From the NCBI GenBank assembly GCA_017620395.1, contig JAFZQJ010000003.1, positions 36,994 through 100,993 on the forward strand: 64,000 nt of DNA, given 5' to 3'. Every line of letters starts with the position of its first letter. Within the stretch, counting starts at the first letter, position 1. Made by a program: the position numbers and the translations under genes. The stretch is from Clostridia bacterium (lineage in GTDB: Bacteria > Bacillota > Clostridia > Oscillospirales > RGIG8002). Under the pieces are notes generated by a model, which saw only the letters and a program-made list of their open reading frames with translations, had not been told where the DNA came from and searched no databases. Shown one piece after another: positions 27,550 to 35,224 of the stretch.

Positions 27550-27578
27550 TTGTGAGTTGCGGCGGGAGGTGTTATAAT
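27550..27578 (+). promoter_or_regulatory. Promoter of polA
   Basis: TTGTGA (27550-27555) and TATAAT (27573-27578) are 17 bases apart. It is back to back with the phosphohexomutase promoter. Confidence 0.7.
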
Positions 27579-27614
27579 AGGATGTTATTATGGAGATTTC
27601 CGGAGGTGCGCCCC

Positions 27615-30143
27615 GTGAAAACACTGCTCATTGACGGCAACAGTCTGCTGAACCGCGCGTTCTACGGCATACGCCCGCTTTCCACGAAGGAGGGCGTGCC
27701 GACGAACGGCGTATTCGGCTTCATGAACATACTCTTCAAGCTGCTCGCCGACGTCGCGCCCGAACGCGCCTGCGTCGCCTTCGACCTGAAGCAGCCGACC
27801 TTCCGCCACAAGATGTACGCCGAATACAAGGCGGGGCGGCATCCGACTCCCGACGAGCTGCTCGCGCAGTTCCCGGTGCTCAAAGAGCTGCTCGACGCCT
27901 ACGGTATCCCGCGCCGCGAGGTACCCGGCTACGAGGCGGACGACATAATCGGCACGCTCGCCGACAAGCTCGGCGGCGAGGTCTTCATCGCCACGGGCGA
28001 CCGCGACTCCCTGCAGCTCGTCAGCGGCCGCGTGACCGTGCTCCTCGCCGGAGCGAAGGTCGCCGGCGGCGAAACGATGCGCTGCGATCCGGCGAAGATA
28101 AACGAACTTTACGGCGTCGAGCCGAAGCAGCTTCGCGACGTCAAGGGGCTGATGGGCGACAGCTCCGACAATATCCCCGGCGTCAAGGGAGTCGGCGAAA
28201 AGACCGCCTGCGACCTGATACGCCGCTACTCCGACCTCGAGGGCGTCTACGCCAATATCGGCGAGCAGAAGGGCGCCCTGCGCGAGAAGCTCGAACGCGA
28301 CCGCGACGCCGCCTTCATGAGCCGCGAGCTCGGCACGATCTGCCTCGAAGCGCCGGTCGAATACGACCCCGACGCGTATCTGATAAAGCCCTACGACCCC
28401 GCAACGCTCGCCGCCGCGCTGAAGAAATACGAGCTCGAGAAGTTCATCGACAAGCTCGGACTGCAGAACGCCGCGCCCGCCGAAGCCGCGCCTTCCGCGC
28501 CCGCTCCGGAGGCGGAGGAAGCCGACGCCGGCGCCTTCGCCGCCGCGCTCTCCGCGCGCGAAAGCGCGGACGTTTACCTCGATTTCACCGCCGGCGAAGC
28601 CGCGCTCTGCGGCGGAACGCCGCTGATATGCCGCGACCTTGACGGCGCGGTACGCGCGCTCTCCGCATACTCCGGACGGCTGCGCGTCAACGATTACAAA
28701 CGCCTCTGCCGCGCCTGCGCGGAGCTTTCGCTCCCCGCGCCGCGCGCGGAGTTCTGCGCCGCGATAGGCGGCTATCTGCTGCGCCCCGACCGCAGCGACT
28801 ACTCCGTCTTCGCGCTCGCGCGGCTGCTCGGACTTCCCCGCGCCGCGAAGGAGGACTCCGCGGCCGCCGCCTCCCTGCTCCCCGCCGTCTGCGACGCCGA
28901 GGCCGCCGAGCTTGAAGCCGACGGCATGACCGCGCTGATGCGCGATATGGAGCTTCCGCTCGCCCGCGTGCTGACCGATATGGAGCGCGCCGGCTTCACC
29001 GTCGACGTCGCGGGGCTGCAGGCCTTCGGCGCGGAGCTTTCCGCGCGCGCGGAGGCGGCTCAGACGGAGATATACCGCCTCGCCGGGTGCGAATTCAACG
29101 TCAATTCCCCGAAGCAGCTCGGCGACGTGCTCTTCAACAGGCTCGGCCTGCGCGGCGGCAAGAAGACGAAGACCGGCTGGTCCACCGACGCCGAAACGCT
29201 CGGCAAGCTGCGCGGCGAGAGCGAGATAGTCGACCTCGTGCTCGAATACCGCACGCTGACGAAGCTCGTCAGCACCTACGTCGTCGGGCTTTCCGAAGCC
29301 GCCGGCGAGGACGGGCGCGTGCACACCACCTTCCTGCAGACCGAAACGCGCACGGGGCGCATTTCCTCGCGCGAGCCTAACCTGCAGAATATCCCCGTCC
29401 GCACCGAGCTGGGCAGCAATATGCGCCGCTTCTTCCGCGCCGCGGACGGCTGCGTGCTCGTCGACGCCGACTACTCGCAGATCGAGCTGCGCCTGCTCGC
29501 CGCCCTCTCCGGCGACGAAAACATGATCGCCGCCTTCCTCTCCGGCAACGACTTCCACCGCGAGACCGCCGCCCGCGTCTTCGGCCTCCCCGCCGATATG
29601 GTCACACCCGAGATACGCGGCCGCGCGAAGGCGATAAACTTCGGCATCGTCTACGGAATGGGCGCGTTCACGCTGTCAAAAGACCTCAAAATAAGCGTCT
29701 ATGACGCGAAGAAATATATCGAGAACTACTTCGCCACCTACCCGAAGGTGCGCGAGTGGCTGGACGCGAGCGTCGCCTCCGCGAAGGAGAGCGGCTACGC
29801 CCGCACCGCCCTCGGCCGCCGCAGACGGCTGGAGGGAATCAACGGCACCAACGCCGTCATGCGCAACTTCGAGGAGCGCGTGGCGATGAATATGCCCGTT
29901 CAGGGCACCGCCGCCGACGTCATCAAGCTCGCGATGGTCAACACCGCGAAGAAGCTCCGCGAATGCGGCTTCAAGGCGCGGCTGATACTCCAGGTGCACG
30001 ACGAGCTCATCGTCGAGGCGCCCGAGGCGGAGGCCGAGGCGGTCGGCAGACTGCTGAAAGAGGAAATGGAAAACGCCTACAAATGCGCCGTGCCGCTGAT
30101 TGCCGAGGTCGGCGTCGGAAAGACGTGGTACGAGGCGAAATGA
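27615..30143 (+). CDS. polA: DNA polymerase I
   Basis: The 842-residue enzyme has an N-terminal 5'-3' exonuclease domain (VKTLLIDGNSLLNRAFYG, GYEADDIIGTLA, GDSSDNIPGVKGVGEKTA). A middle domain of about residues 300-470 lacks the catalytic DxE of a proofreading exonuclease (YLDFTAGEA where it would be), and a family A polymerase domain follows. Polymerase motifs are complete: TGRISSREPNLQNIP, VDADYSQIELRLLAALS, RGRAKAINFGIVYGMG and LQVHDELIVEAP. It acts in Okazaki fragment maturation and repair. The GTG at 27615 is chosen because GGAGG lies eight bases upstream and the protein then begins at the conserved KTLLIDGN; the region just upstream is promoter. Loss of proofreading is usual in Firmicutes PolA. 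Confidence 0.96.
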   Translation: MKTLLIDGNSLLNRAFYGIRPLSTKEGVPTNGVFGFMNILFKLLADVAPERACVAFDLKQPTFRHKMYAEYKAGRHPTPDELLAQFPVLKELLDAYGIPRREVPGYEADDIIGTLADKLGGEVFIATGDRDSLQLVSGRVTVLLAGAKVAGGETMRCDPAKINELYGVEPKQLRDVKGLMGDSSDNIPGVKGVGEKTACDLIRRYSDLEGVYANIGEQKGALREKLERDRDAAFMSRELGTICLEAPVEYDPDAYLIKPYDPATLAAALKKYELEKFIDKLGLQNAAPAEAAPSAPAPEAEEADAGAFAAALSARESADVYLDFTAGEAALCGGTPLICRDLDGAVRALSAYSGRLRVNDYKRLCRACAELSLPAPRAEFCAAIGGYLLRPDRSDYSVFALARLLGLPRAAKEDSAAAASLLPAVCDAEAAELEADGMTALMRDMELPLARVLTDMERAGFTVDVAGLQAFGAELSARAEAAQTEIYRLAGCEFNVNSPKQLGDVLFNRLGLRGGKKTKTGWSTDAETLGKLRGESEIVDLVLEYRTLTKLVSTYVVGLSEAAGEDGRVHTTFLQTETRTGRISSREPNLQNIPVRTELGSNMRRFFRAADGCVLVDADYSQIELRLLAALSGDENMIAAFLSGNDFHRETAARVFGLPADMVTPEIRGRAKAINFGIVYGMGAFTLSKDLKISVYDAKKYIENYFATYPKVREWLDASVASAKESGYARTALGRRRRLEGINGTNAVMRNFEERVAMNMPVQGTAADVIKLAMVNTAKKLRECGFKARLILQVHDELIVEAPEAEAEAVGRLLKEEMENAYKCAVPLIAEVGVGKTWYEAK

Positions 30144-30152
30144 CGCTTTGCC

Positions 30153-30253
30153 TGTCATCCCGAGGGTGAAACCCGAGGGATCCCCCGCCCTTCACAGCCT
30201 GCAAAAGGTGTGGGATTCCTCGTCGGCGGCGGTTACCGCCGCCGACGAGGAAT
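30153..30253. repeat. Palindromic repeats in the polA-rimI gap
   Basis: A TGTCATCCCGAGGG hairpin at 30153-30186 is followed by a perfect 18-bp palindrome at 30215-30253 with a TTA centre (ATTCCTCGTCGGCGGCGG and its complement). There is no T tract, so it is not a standard terminator. Its transcript would form a very stable hairpin about 40 bases before the rimI start. Confidence 0.8.
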
Positions 30254-30293
30254 GACAGAGTCATATAACTATTCACGCACCGGAGGCGCCGCA

Positions 30294-30740
30294 TTGGATA
30301 ACCTCACCATCACACCCTTCACAAAGGACGATATCGACGCGATACTCGAGGCCGAGCGCGTCTGCTTCACCCACCCCTGGACGCGGGAGGACTTCGCCGC
30401 CGCGCTCGACTGCGGCTACGTCTGCCTCGCCGCGCGCGAAAACGGCGCGCTCGCCGGATACGCGGTCGCCATGGCGGTCGCGGACGAGGCGACGGTCGCG
30501 AACGTAGCCGTCCTGCCGGAGTTCCGCGGGCGCGGCGCCGCGAAGGCGCTGCTGGCCGCTTCCCTCGCCGCCTGCCGCGAACGCGGCGCGGCGGTCTGCT
30601 TCCTCGAGGTGCGCGAATCCAACAAAGCGGCGCGGAAGCTTTACGAGAGCTTCGGCTTCACCGGGATCGCGGTGCGCCGCGGCTACTACGACTCCCCCGT
30701 CGAGGACGCGGTCATAATGAAAAAGGAGCTGAGCGAATGA
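30294..30740 (+). CDS. rimI: Ribosomal protein S18-alanine N-acetyltransferase (GNAT)
   Basis: The 148-residue protein is a GNAT acetyltransferase. Motif A reads VANVAVLPEFRGRGAAKALL, which binds acetyl-CoA, and the C-terminal part FLEVRESNKAARKLYESFGF is typical of RimI. RimI acetylates the N-terminal alanine of ribosomal protein S18. The TTG start at 30294 is chosen because CGGAGG lies seven bases upstream; longer frames upstream are repeat sequence. Its stop overlaps the tsaD start (ATGA), the rimI-tsaD pairing common in Firmicutes, which supports the symbol. Confidence 0.88.
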   Translation: MDNLTITPFTKDDIDAILEAERVCFTHPWTREDFAAALDCGYVCLAARENGALAGYAVAMAVADEATVANVAVLPEFRGRGAAKALLAASLAACRERGAAVCFLEVRESNKAARKLYESFGFTGIAVRRGYYDSPVEDAVIMKKELSE

Positions 30741-31735
30741 GAATACTCGCGATAGAGACCTCCTGCGACGAGACCTCCGCCGCCGTCACCGACGGGCGCA
30801 GGGTCGTTTCCAACGTCGTTTCAACACAGATAAGCGTACACCGCGTTTACGGCGGCGTAGTGCCCGAGATCGCCTCGCGGCTGCACATCGAATCGGTCGT
30901 GCCGGTCACGGAGCAGGCGCTGCGCGAAGCCGGAATGACCTACGCCGACGTCGACGCCGTCGCGGTCACCAACCGCCCCGGCCTCATCGGCGCGCTGCTG
31001 GTCGGAGTCAACTTCGCAAAGGGGCTCGCCGCCGCGCTCGGCAAGCCGCTTATCCCCGTTCACCACATGCGCGGCCACATCGCCGCCAACTACATAACCC
31101 ACCCCGAGCTCGAGCCGCCCTTCCTCTGCCTGACGGTCTCCGGAGGACACACCAACCTCGTCGCCGTCCGCGGATACACGGAGTTCGAGACGCTCGCGCG
31201 CACGCGCGACGACGCGGCGGGCGAGGCCTTCGACAAGGCCGCGCGCGTCCTCGGACTGCCCTACCCCGGCGGCGCGGAGATGGATAAGCTCGCCTCGCGG
31301 GGAAACCCCGACGCGTATAAGTTCACCGCGCCGGTGGTCCACGATAATCCGCTCGACTTCTCCTTTTCCGGAATAAAGACCGCCGTGGTCAACCTCGCGC
31401 ACCACGCGGAGCAGACGGGCGAAACGCTCTGCGTTCCCGACGTCGCCGCCTCCTTCACGAAGACGGTGGTCGGCGCGCTGACCGAGCACGCGGAGGCGGC
31501 GCTGGAGCAGTACGGCTTCGGCACGCTCTGCCTCGCGGGCGGCGTCGCCGCGAACTCCCACCTGAGGGCTTCGCTCGCGGAGATGGCGAAGCGCCGCGGA
31601 GTGCGCCTGCTCGCGCCCGCGCTCGAGCTGTGCGGCGACAACGCCGCGATGATCGGCGTGCAGGCGGCGTTCGAATACGCCGCGGGCGTACGCGCCGATA
31701 TGACGCTCAACGCCGAAGCCACCGCGGAACTTTGA
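30737..31735 (+). CDS. tsaD: tRNA N6-adenosine threonylcarbamoyltransferase
   Basis: The 332-residue enzyme transfers the threonylcarbamoyl group to A37 of tRNAs reading ANN codons. It opens with ILAIETSCDETSAAV, has the metal-binding HHMRGH at about residue 111, the glycoprotease signature (CLTVSGGHTNLV), and the C-terminal nucleotide-binding CGDNAAMIG. It is full length for the family. It overlaps rimI by four bases and is followed after 27 bases by apgM. tsaB and tsaE are not seen nearby. Confidence 0.97.
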   Translation: MRILAIETSCDETSAAVTDGRRVVSNVVSTQISVHRVYGGVVPEIASRLHIESVVPVTEQALREAGMTYADVDAVAVTNRPGLIGALLVGVNFAKGLAAALGKPLIPVHHMRGHIAANYITHPELEPPFLCLTVSGGHTNLVAVRGYTEFETLARTRDDAAGEAFDKAARVLGLPYPGGAEMDKLASRGNPDAYKFTAPVVHDNPLDFSFSGIKTAVVNLAHHAEQTGETLCVPDVAASFTKTVVGALTEHAEAALEQYGFGTLCLAGGVAANSHLRASLAEMAKRRGVRLLAPALELCGDNAAMIGVQAAFEYAAGVRADMTLNAEATAEL

Positions 31736-31762
31736 TTTGATTTTATTAAAGGAGCAATACCT

Positions 31763-32971
31763 ATGAAATACGTCGTCGTACTCGGCGACGGGATGGCCGA
31801 CCGTCCCGTGCCCGAACTTGAAAACAGAACGCCGCTTCAGGCGGCGCGCAAGCCGAATATCGACTCGCTCGCCCGTTTCAGCGAGACGGGGCTCGTCAAG
31901 ACCGTGCCGGACGGAATGAAGCCCGGCAGCGACGTCGCCAACCTCGCCGCGATGGGCTACGACCCGCGCGCCTGCTACACCGGACGCTCGCCGCTCGAGG
32001 CGGTCAGTATGGGCATAAAGCTGAAGGACACCGACGTTACCTACCGCTGCAACCTCGTTACGCTCGCCGGAGGCGGCGTCGGCGAGGGCGTTATGGCCGA
32101 CTACTCCGCGGGCGAGATAACTACCGCGGAAAGCCGCGAGCTCGTCAGCTTCCTATCCGAAAAGCTGAGCGAGGAAGGCTTCCGCCTCTACCCCGGCGTC
32201 AGCTACCGCCACTGCCTCGTCTGGGACGGCGGCTCGACGAACGTCACGCTCACGCCTCCGCACGACATACTCGGTAAAAACACCGCCGGCTACCTGCCGA
32301 AGGGCGAGGGCGCGGAGCGCCTGCTGAAGCTCATGCGCGACAGCGCGGAGCTGCTGCGCGATCATCCCGTCAACGCCGCGCGCCGCGCCGCCGGAAAGAA
32401 CACCGCCGACTCCCTCTGGATCTGGGGCGAGGGCACTAAGCCCGCGATCCCCGACTTCCGTGCGCTGCGCGGGCTGAAGGGCGCGGTCATCTCCGCGGTC
32501 GACCTGCTGAAAGGCATCGGAATCAGCGGCGGCATGGAGAGCATCGACGTCGAGGGCGCGACCGGCACGCTGACCACCAACTTCGACGGCAAGGCGGAGG
32601 CGGCGATAGACGCCTTCAGACACGGCGCCGACTACGTTTTCATTCACATGGAGGCGCCGGACGAGTGCGGACATCAGGCGGATATCGAAGGCAAGGTGCG
32701 CTCGATAGAGCTGATAGACGAAAAGGTCGTCGGGCGGTTGCTGCGCGAGCTCCCCGCCGTCTGCGGCGAGTTCAGTATGCTCGTCATGCCCGACCATCCC
32801 ACGCCGATAAGCATCCGCACCCACAGCGGCGACCCGATACCGTTCATGATCTACAGAAGCGGCCGCGACTGCGGCAACGGCGCGGATAAGTACGACGAGG
32901 ACTCCGCCGCGAAGACGGGCTTATTCGTCGCCTCCGGCGCGGAGCTGACGGAGAGGTTTTTGAATTGCTGA
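31763..32971 (+). CDS. apgM: Cofactor-independent phosphoglycerate mutase, archaeal-type (ApgM)
   Basis: The 402-residue protein belongs to the alkaline phosphatase superfamily. It has the metal-binding start VVVLGDGMADRPVPEL, the GSDVANLAAMGYDP segment with the catalytic Ser region, and the C-terminal MPDHPTPISIRTHSGDP with metal ligands. It interconverts 3- and 2-phosphoglycerate in glycolysis. The same family includes phosphonopyruvate decarboxylase-like and homoserine kinase-like members, so the precise substrate is inferred from the full-length match. AAAGGAG lies nine bases before the ATG. A strong terminator follows. Confidence 0.9.
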   Translation: MKYVVVLGDGMADRPVPELENRTPLQAARKPNIDSLARFSETGLVKTVPDGMKPGSDVANLAAMGYDPRACYTGRSPLEAVSMGIKLKDTDVTYRCNLVTLAGGGVGEGVMADYSAGEITTAESRELVSFLSEKLSEEGFRLYPGVSYRHCLVWDGGSTNVTLTPPHDILGKNTAGYLPKGEGAERLLKLMRDSAELLRDHPVNAARRAAGKNTADSLWIWGEGTKPAIPDFRALRGLKGAVISAVDLLKGIGISGGMESIDVEGATGTLTTNFDGKAEAAIDAFRHGADYVFIHMEAPDECGHQADIEGKVRSIELIDEKVVGRLLRELPAVCGEFSMLVMPDHPTPISIRTHSGDPIPFMIYRSGRDCGNGADKYDEDSAAKTGLFVASGAELTERFLNC

Positions 32972-33011
32972 AAACTGAAAACTTAAAAATGAATAATGAA
33001 TAATTAACGAG

Positions 33012-33039
33012 AAACCGCACCCGAGGGTGCGGTTTTTTT
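33012..33039 (+). terminator. Terminator after apgM
   Basis: AAACCGCACCC pairs with GGGTGCGGTTT with a GA centre and is followed by seven T. A short AT-rich direct repeat (AATGAATAATGAATAATTAA) precedes it, as also after the S1 gene and the E2-like gene. Confidence 0.93.
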
Positions 33040-33061
33040 AATATAAGCATTTTTTGCGGTT

Positions 33062-33173
33062 CTGTCATTCCGGGGAGCCGCGAACGCGCCGACAGACGCT
33101 TCTGCGTCAATGCGCGGACGAGCAATGCTCGTCCCTACGCAGCGGCGTTCCGCCGCTTCGCTCAGGATGACAG
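33062..33173. repeat. Palindromic repeat cluster overlapping the end of dockerin gene 4
   Basis: A TGTCATTCCGGGG half-site is followed by a GACGAGCAATGCTCGTC palindrome (within 33111-33139) and a GCTCAGGATGACAG end at 33160-33173. The last one overlaps the dockerin coding region and supplies its stop codon. Confidence 0.75.
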
Positions 33174-34997
33174 ACTCGAGGGGTCGGCCAGCTTTGCCGC
33201 GACGCGAAGTATCCTCAACGCGTCGGAGACGGTTATCTCGCCGTCGCCGTCGACGTCGCCGATGCGGAGCGCCTCGGGAGTCGCCTCCGCGAGCTTCGCC
33301 GCGATACGCAGCGCGCGGAGCGCGTCGGATACGGTTATCTCGCCGTCGTTATCCAGATCGCCCGCCGCCTGCTCCGGCTCACCGCCTTCGACGACCTCGC
33401 GCCAGAGCGAAACGCCGGTGGGTATTTCGGTTATCACCCAGATATAGTCCCCCGTATCGGGATCGACGAGGCACATACCTTCGCCGTCCGTCGCGCAGTC
33501 CTCTTCGTATATCCATTCGTCGCGCAGCGTGAACTTATAGTCGGTCGAACCGTCGAAGGTCATCGGGTGCATACCGTCGAAGAAGTTGACGCCGACGTCG
33601 CCGTTTTTGAGGAAGGTGAAGTTGAGCGCCCAATCCATACGCAGGCCGTCGAGATACATCTCGATCTCCTCCTCGTCCTCCATACCGGCGATCGTGTTCG
33701 CCACCTCGATCAGGGCGTAAGACTTATCCTCGAAGTGCAGCGGATTCGGGTATTCCCACGAATAGTCAGGCACAAAGGAGAAGCACCCCTCGACTTCGAC
33801 GAGGTATTCGCATGAAGGATACTCCGCTTCGTCGTCGTACCGTTCGCTTATCTTCTCGCGCGCTTCCTCCTCGGTGGCGGGGGCGTCCTGAAGGTAAAAC
33901 GCCGCGCCGCCGCTGCCGTAGACCGTGCGGAGCCCGCCCTCGAGCTCGAAGCTCTCGACGGGCGCGCTTATAAGCTCGGGCACGTCGTAGCCCCCGTCCG
34001 TCGCGGACGGACGCGCGATATCGAGCGCGAGGCCGGTCTCGTCGTTGATCAGCAGGTAGCGTCTGCCGGAGATGAGTTGAGTCACGTCCGTCACCTTCTC
34101 GTAGACGGGCGCGCGCCCGCCGCAGCGGAGGCAGACTCCGCTCTCCGCGTCGTAGCAGTGCCCGAGCGCCGGACAGGTGTAGAAGTCCCAGAAGCCGAAA
34201 TGCTCCTCGTACCCGGTCCCGTCCTCCTCGTCGACGCGCGCGGCGTAGATATTCATATCCTCGTCGAGCATCAGCCCGCAGTCCTCGCATTCGTAGTGCG
34301 CCTTCCTGCCGTAAGCCGTGCAGGTCGGCTCCGCCGCGGGGATGAAGGTCTTGTGCTCGTGCTCGCAGACGCGCTGGTAAACGTAAAGCTCCCAGCCATC
34401 CGGGAAGCCGCTGTCGAGGTACGGGGTGCGCTCGCTGAGGACGAAGGCGCCGTTTCTGAAAAGCAGGTGCCATATCTGATCGCCGTAGGTGATCCCGTTA
34501 TCGTAGTCGTAGTAGTAATGGACGAAGCGGTGGACGGCGCCGTTCTCCGCGAAGGCGCGCCACTCGTGGTTGCCTTCGCCGGTCTGCGTGCCGAAGCCGA
34601 AGCTCGCCGCGCCGGTCTCCGCGTTCTCTATATCCAGCGTCATCTCGCGGCCGTCACGGAGGAATATGCCCTCCCACTCGGCGATCCTCAACACCGCCGC
34701 GTCGCCGGAAAGCTCGCCGCCGTCCGGCTCGAGGAGGGACGCCGTCACGGCGCCGCCGTTTTCGTTGAGGGCGTAGTATCTGCCGCCCTCCTCCGCGACG
34801 ACGATGAAGCTCTGCAGCGGGTCGTCCTCCTCGCCGCTGCCGTAGTAGCCGGCGCCGTGGTCGAGGCGGTAGCGCACGCCGCCCGAAACGAGGTATTCGG
34901 GCATCGCGTCCCGCGGCTGCGCGCTCACGCCGAACGCCGGCAGCGCGCCGAGCAGCATCGCGAGCGCGATGAATACGGATATGATTCGCTTTTTCAT
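33162..34997 (-). CDS. Secreted dockerin protein 4 with Cys-rich central region
   Basis: The 611-residue product has a signal peptide (MKKRIISVFIALAMLLGALP, cleavage near SAQ). Its central part (about 215-300) contains Cys pairs in the pattern CEHEHKTF, CEDCGLML, CPALGHCYD and VCLRCGG, a zinc-ribbon-like arrangement common in Firmicute surface proteins. The C-terminus is a type I dockerin with loops DLDNDGEITVSDALRALRIA and DVDGDGEITVSDALRILRVA. The body between is unassigned and shares no clear module with the three large paralogues. The last codons and the stop come from a repeat: the protein ends SSLSS where relatives end SSLG. The ATG at 34997 starts the signal peptide and follows AGGAG. 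Role unknown; secretion and cohesin binding are inferred. Confidence 0.8.
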   Translation of the reverse strand: MKKRIISVFIALAMLLGALPAFGVSAQPRDAMPEYLVSGGVRYRLDHGAGYYGSGEEDDPLQSFIVVAEEGGRYYALNENGGAVTASLLEPDGGELSGDAAVLRIAEWEGIFLRDGREMTLDIENAETGAASFGFGTQTGEGNHEWRAFAENGAVHRFVHYYYDYDNGITYGDQIWHLLFRNGAFVLSERTPYLDSGFPDGWELYVYQRVCEHEHKTFIPAAEPTCTAYGRKAHYECEDCGLMLDEDMNIYAARVDEEDGTGYEEHFGFWDFYTCPALGHCYDAESGVCLRCGGRAPVYEKVTDVTQLISGRRYLLINDETGLALDIARPSATDGGYDVPELISAPVESFELEGGLRTVYGSGGAAFYLQDAPATEEEAREKISERYDDEAEYPSCEYLVEVEGCFSFVPDYSWEYPNPLHFEDKSYALIEVANTIAGMEDEEEIEMYLDGLRMDWALNFTFLKNGDVGVNFFDGMHPMTFDGSTDYKFTLRDEWIYEEDCATDGEGMCLVDPDTGDYIWVITEIPTGVSLWREVVEGGEPEQAAGDLDNDGEITVSDALRALRIAAKLAEATPEALRIGDVDGDGEITVSDALRILRVAAKLADPSSLSS

Positions 34998-35085
34998 TTC
35001 GCATTTTCTCCTTTGGCGTATGATTCCTTCCTTATGACCACAGTATAGCACGGACGGCGCGCGAAGTCAACGGAGAAAGCGCAAA

Positions 35086-35120
35086 CAGTCCCCCGCGCGT
35101 TCGCGAACGCGGGGGGCTGT
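35086..35120 (-). terminator. Probable terminator hairpin after the MacB-type gene
   Basis: ACAGTCCCCCGCG pairs with CGCGGGGGGCTGT with one mismatch across a GTTCGCGAA loop. The following T run is short (TTT), so strength is uncertain. Confidence 0.5.
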
Positions 35121-35224
35121 CGTTACGTTATATCCGAAGCGCGGCGTCAGTATACCGTGACCGACGTTCCGGGCGTGACGGCGCGGAGGATCCTTATCAT
35201 ATCGTTCGCCTCTTTGATCACGTT

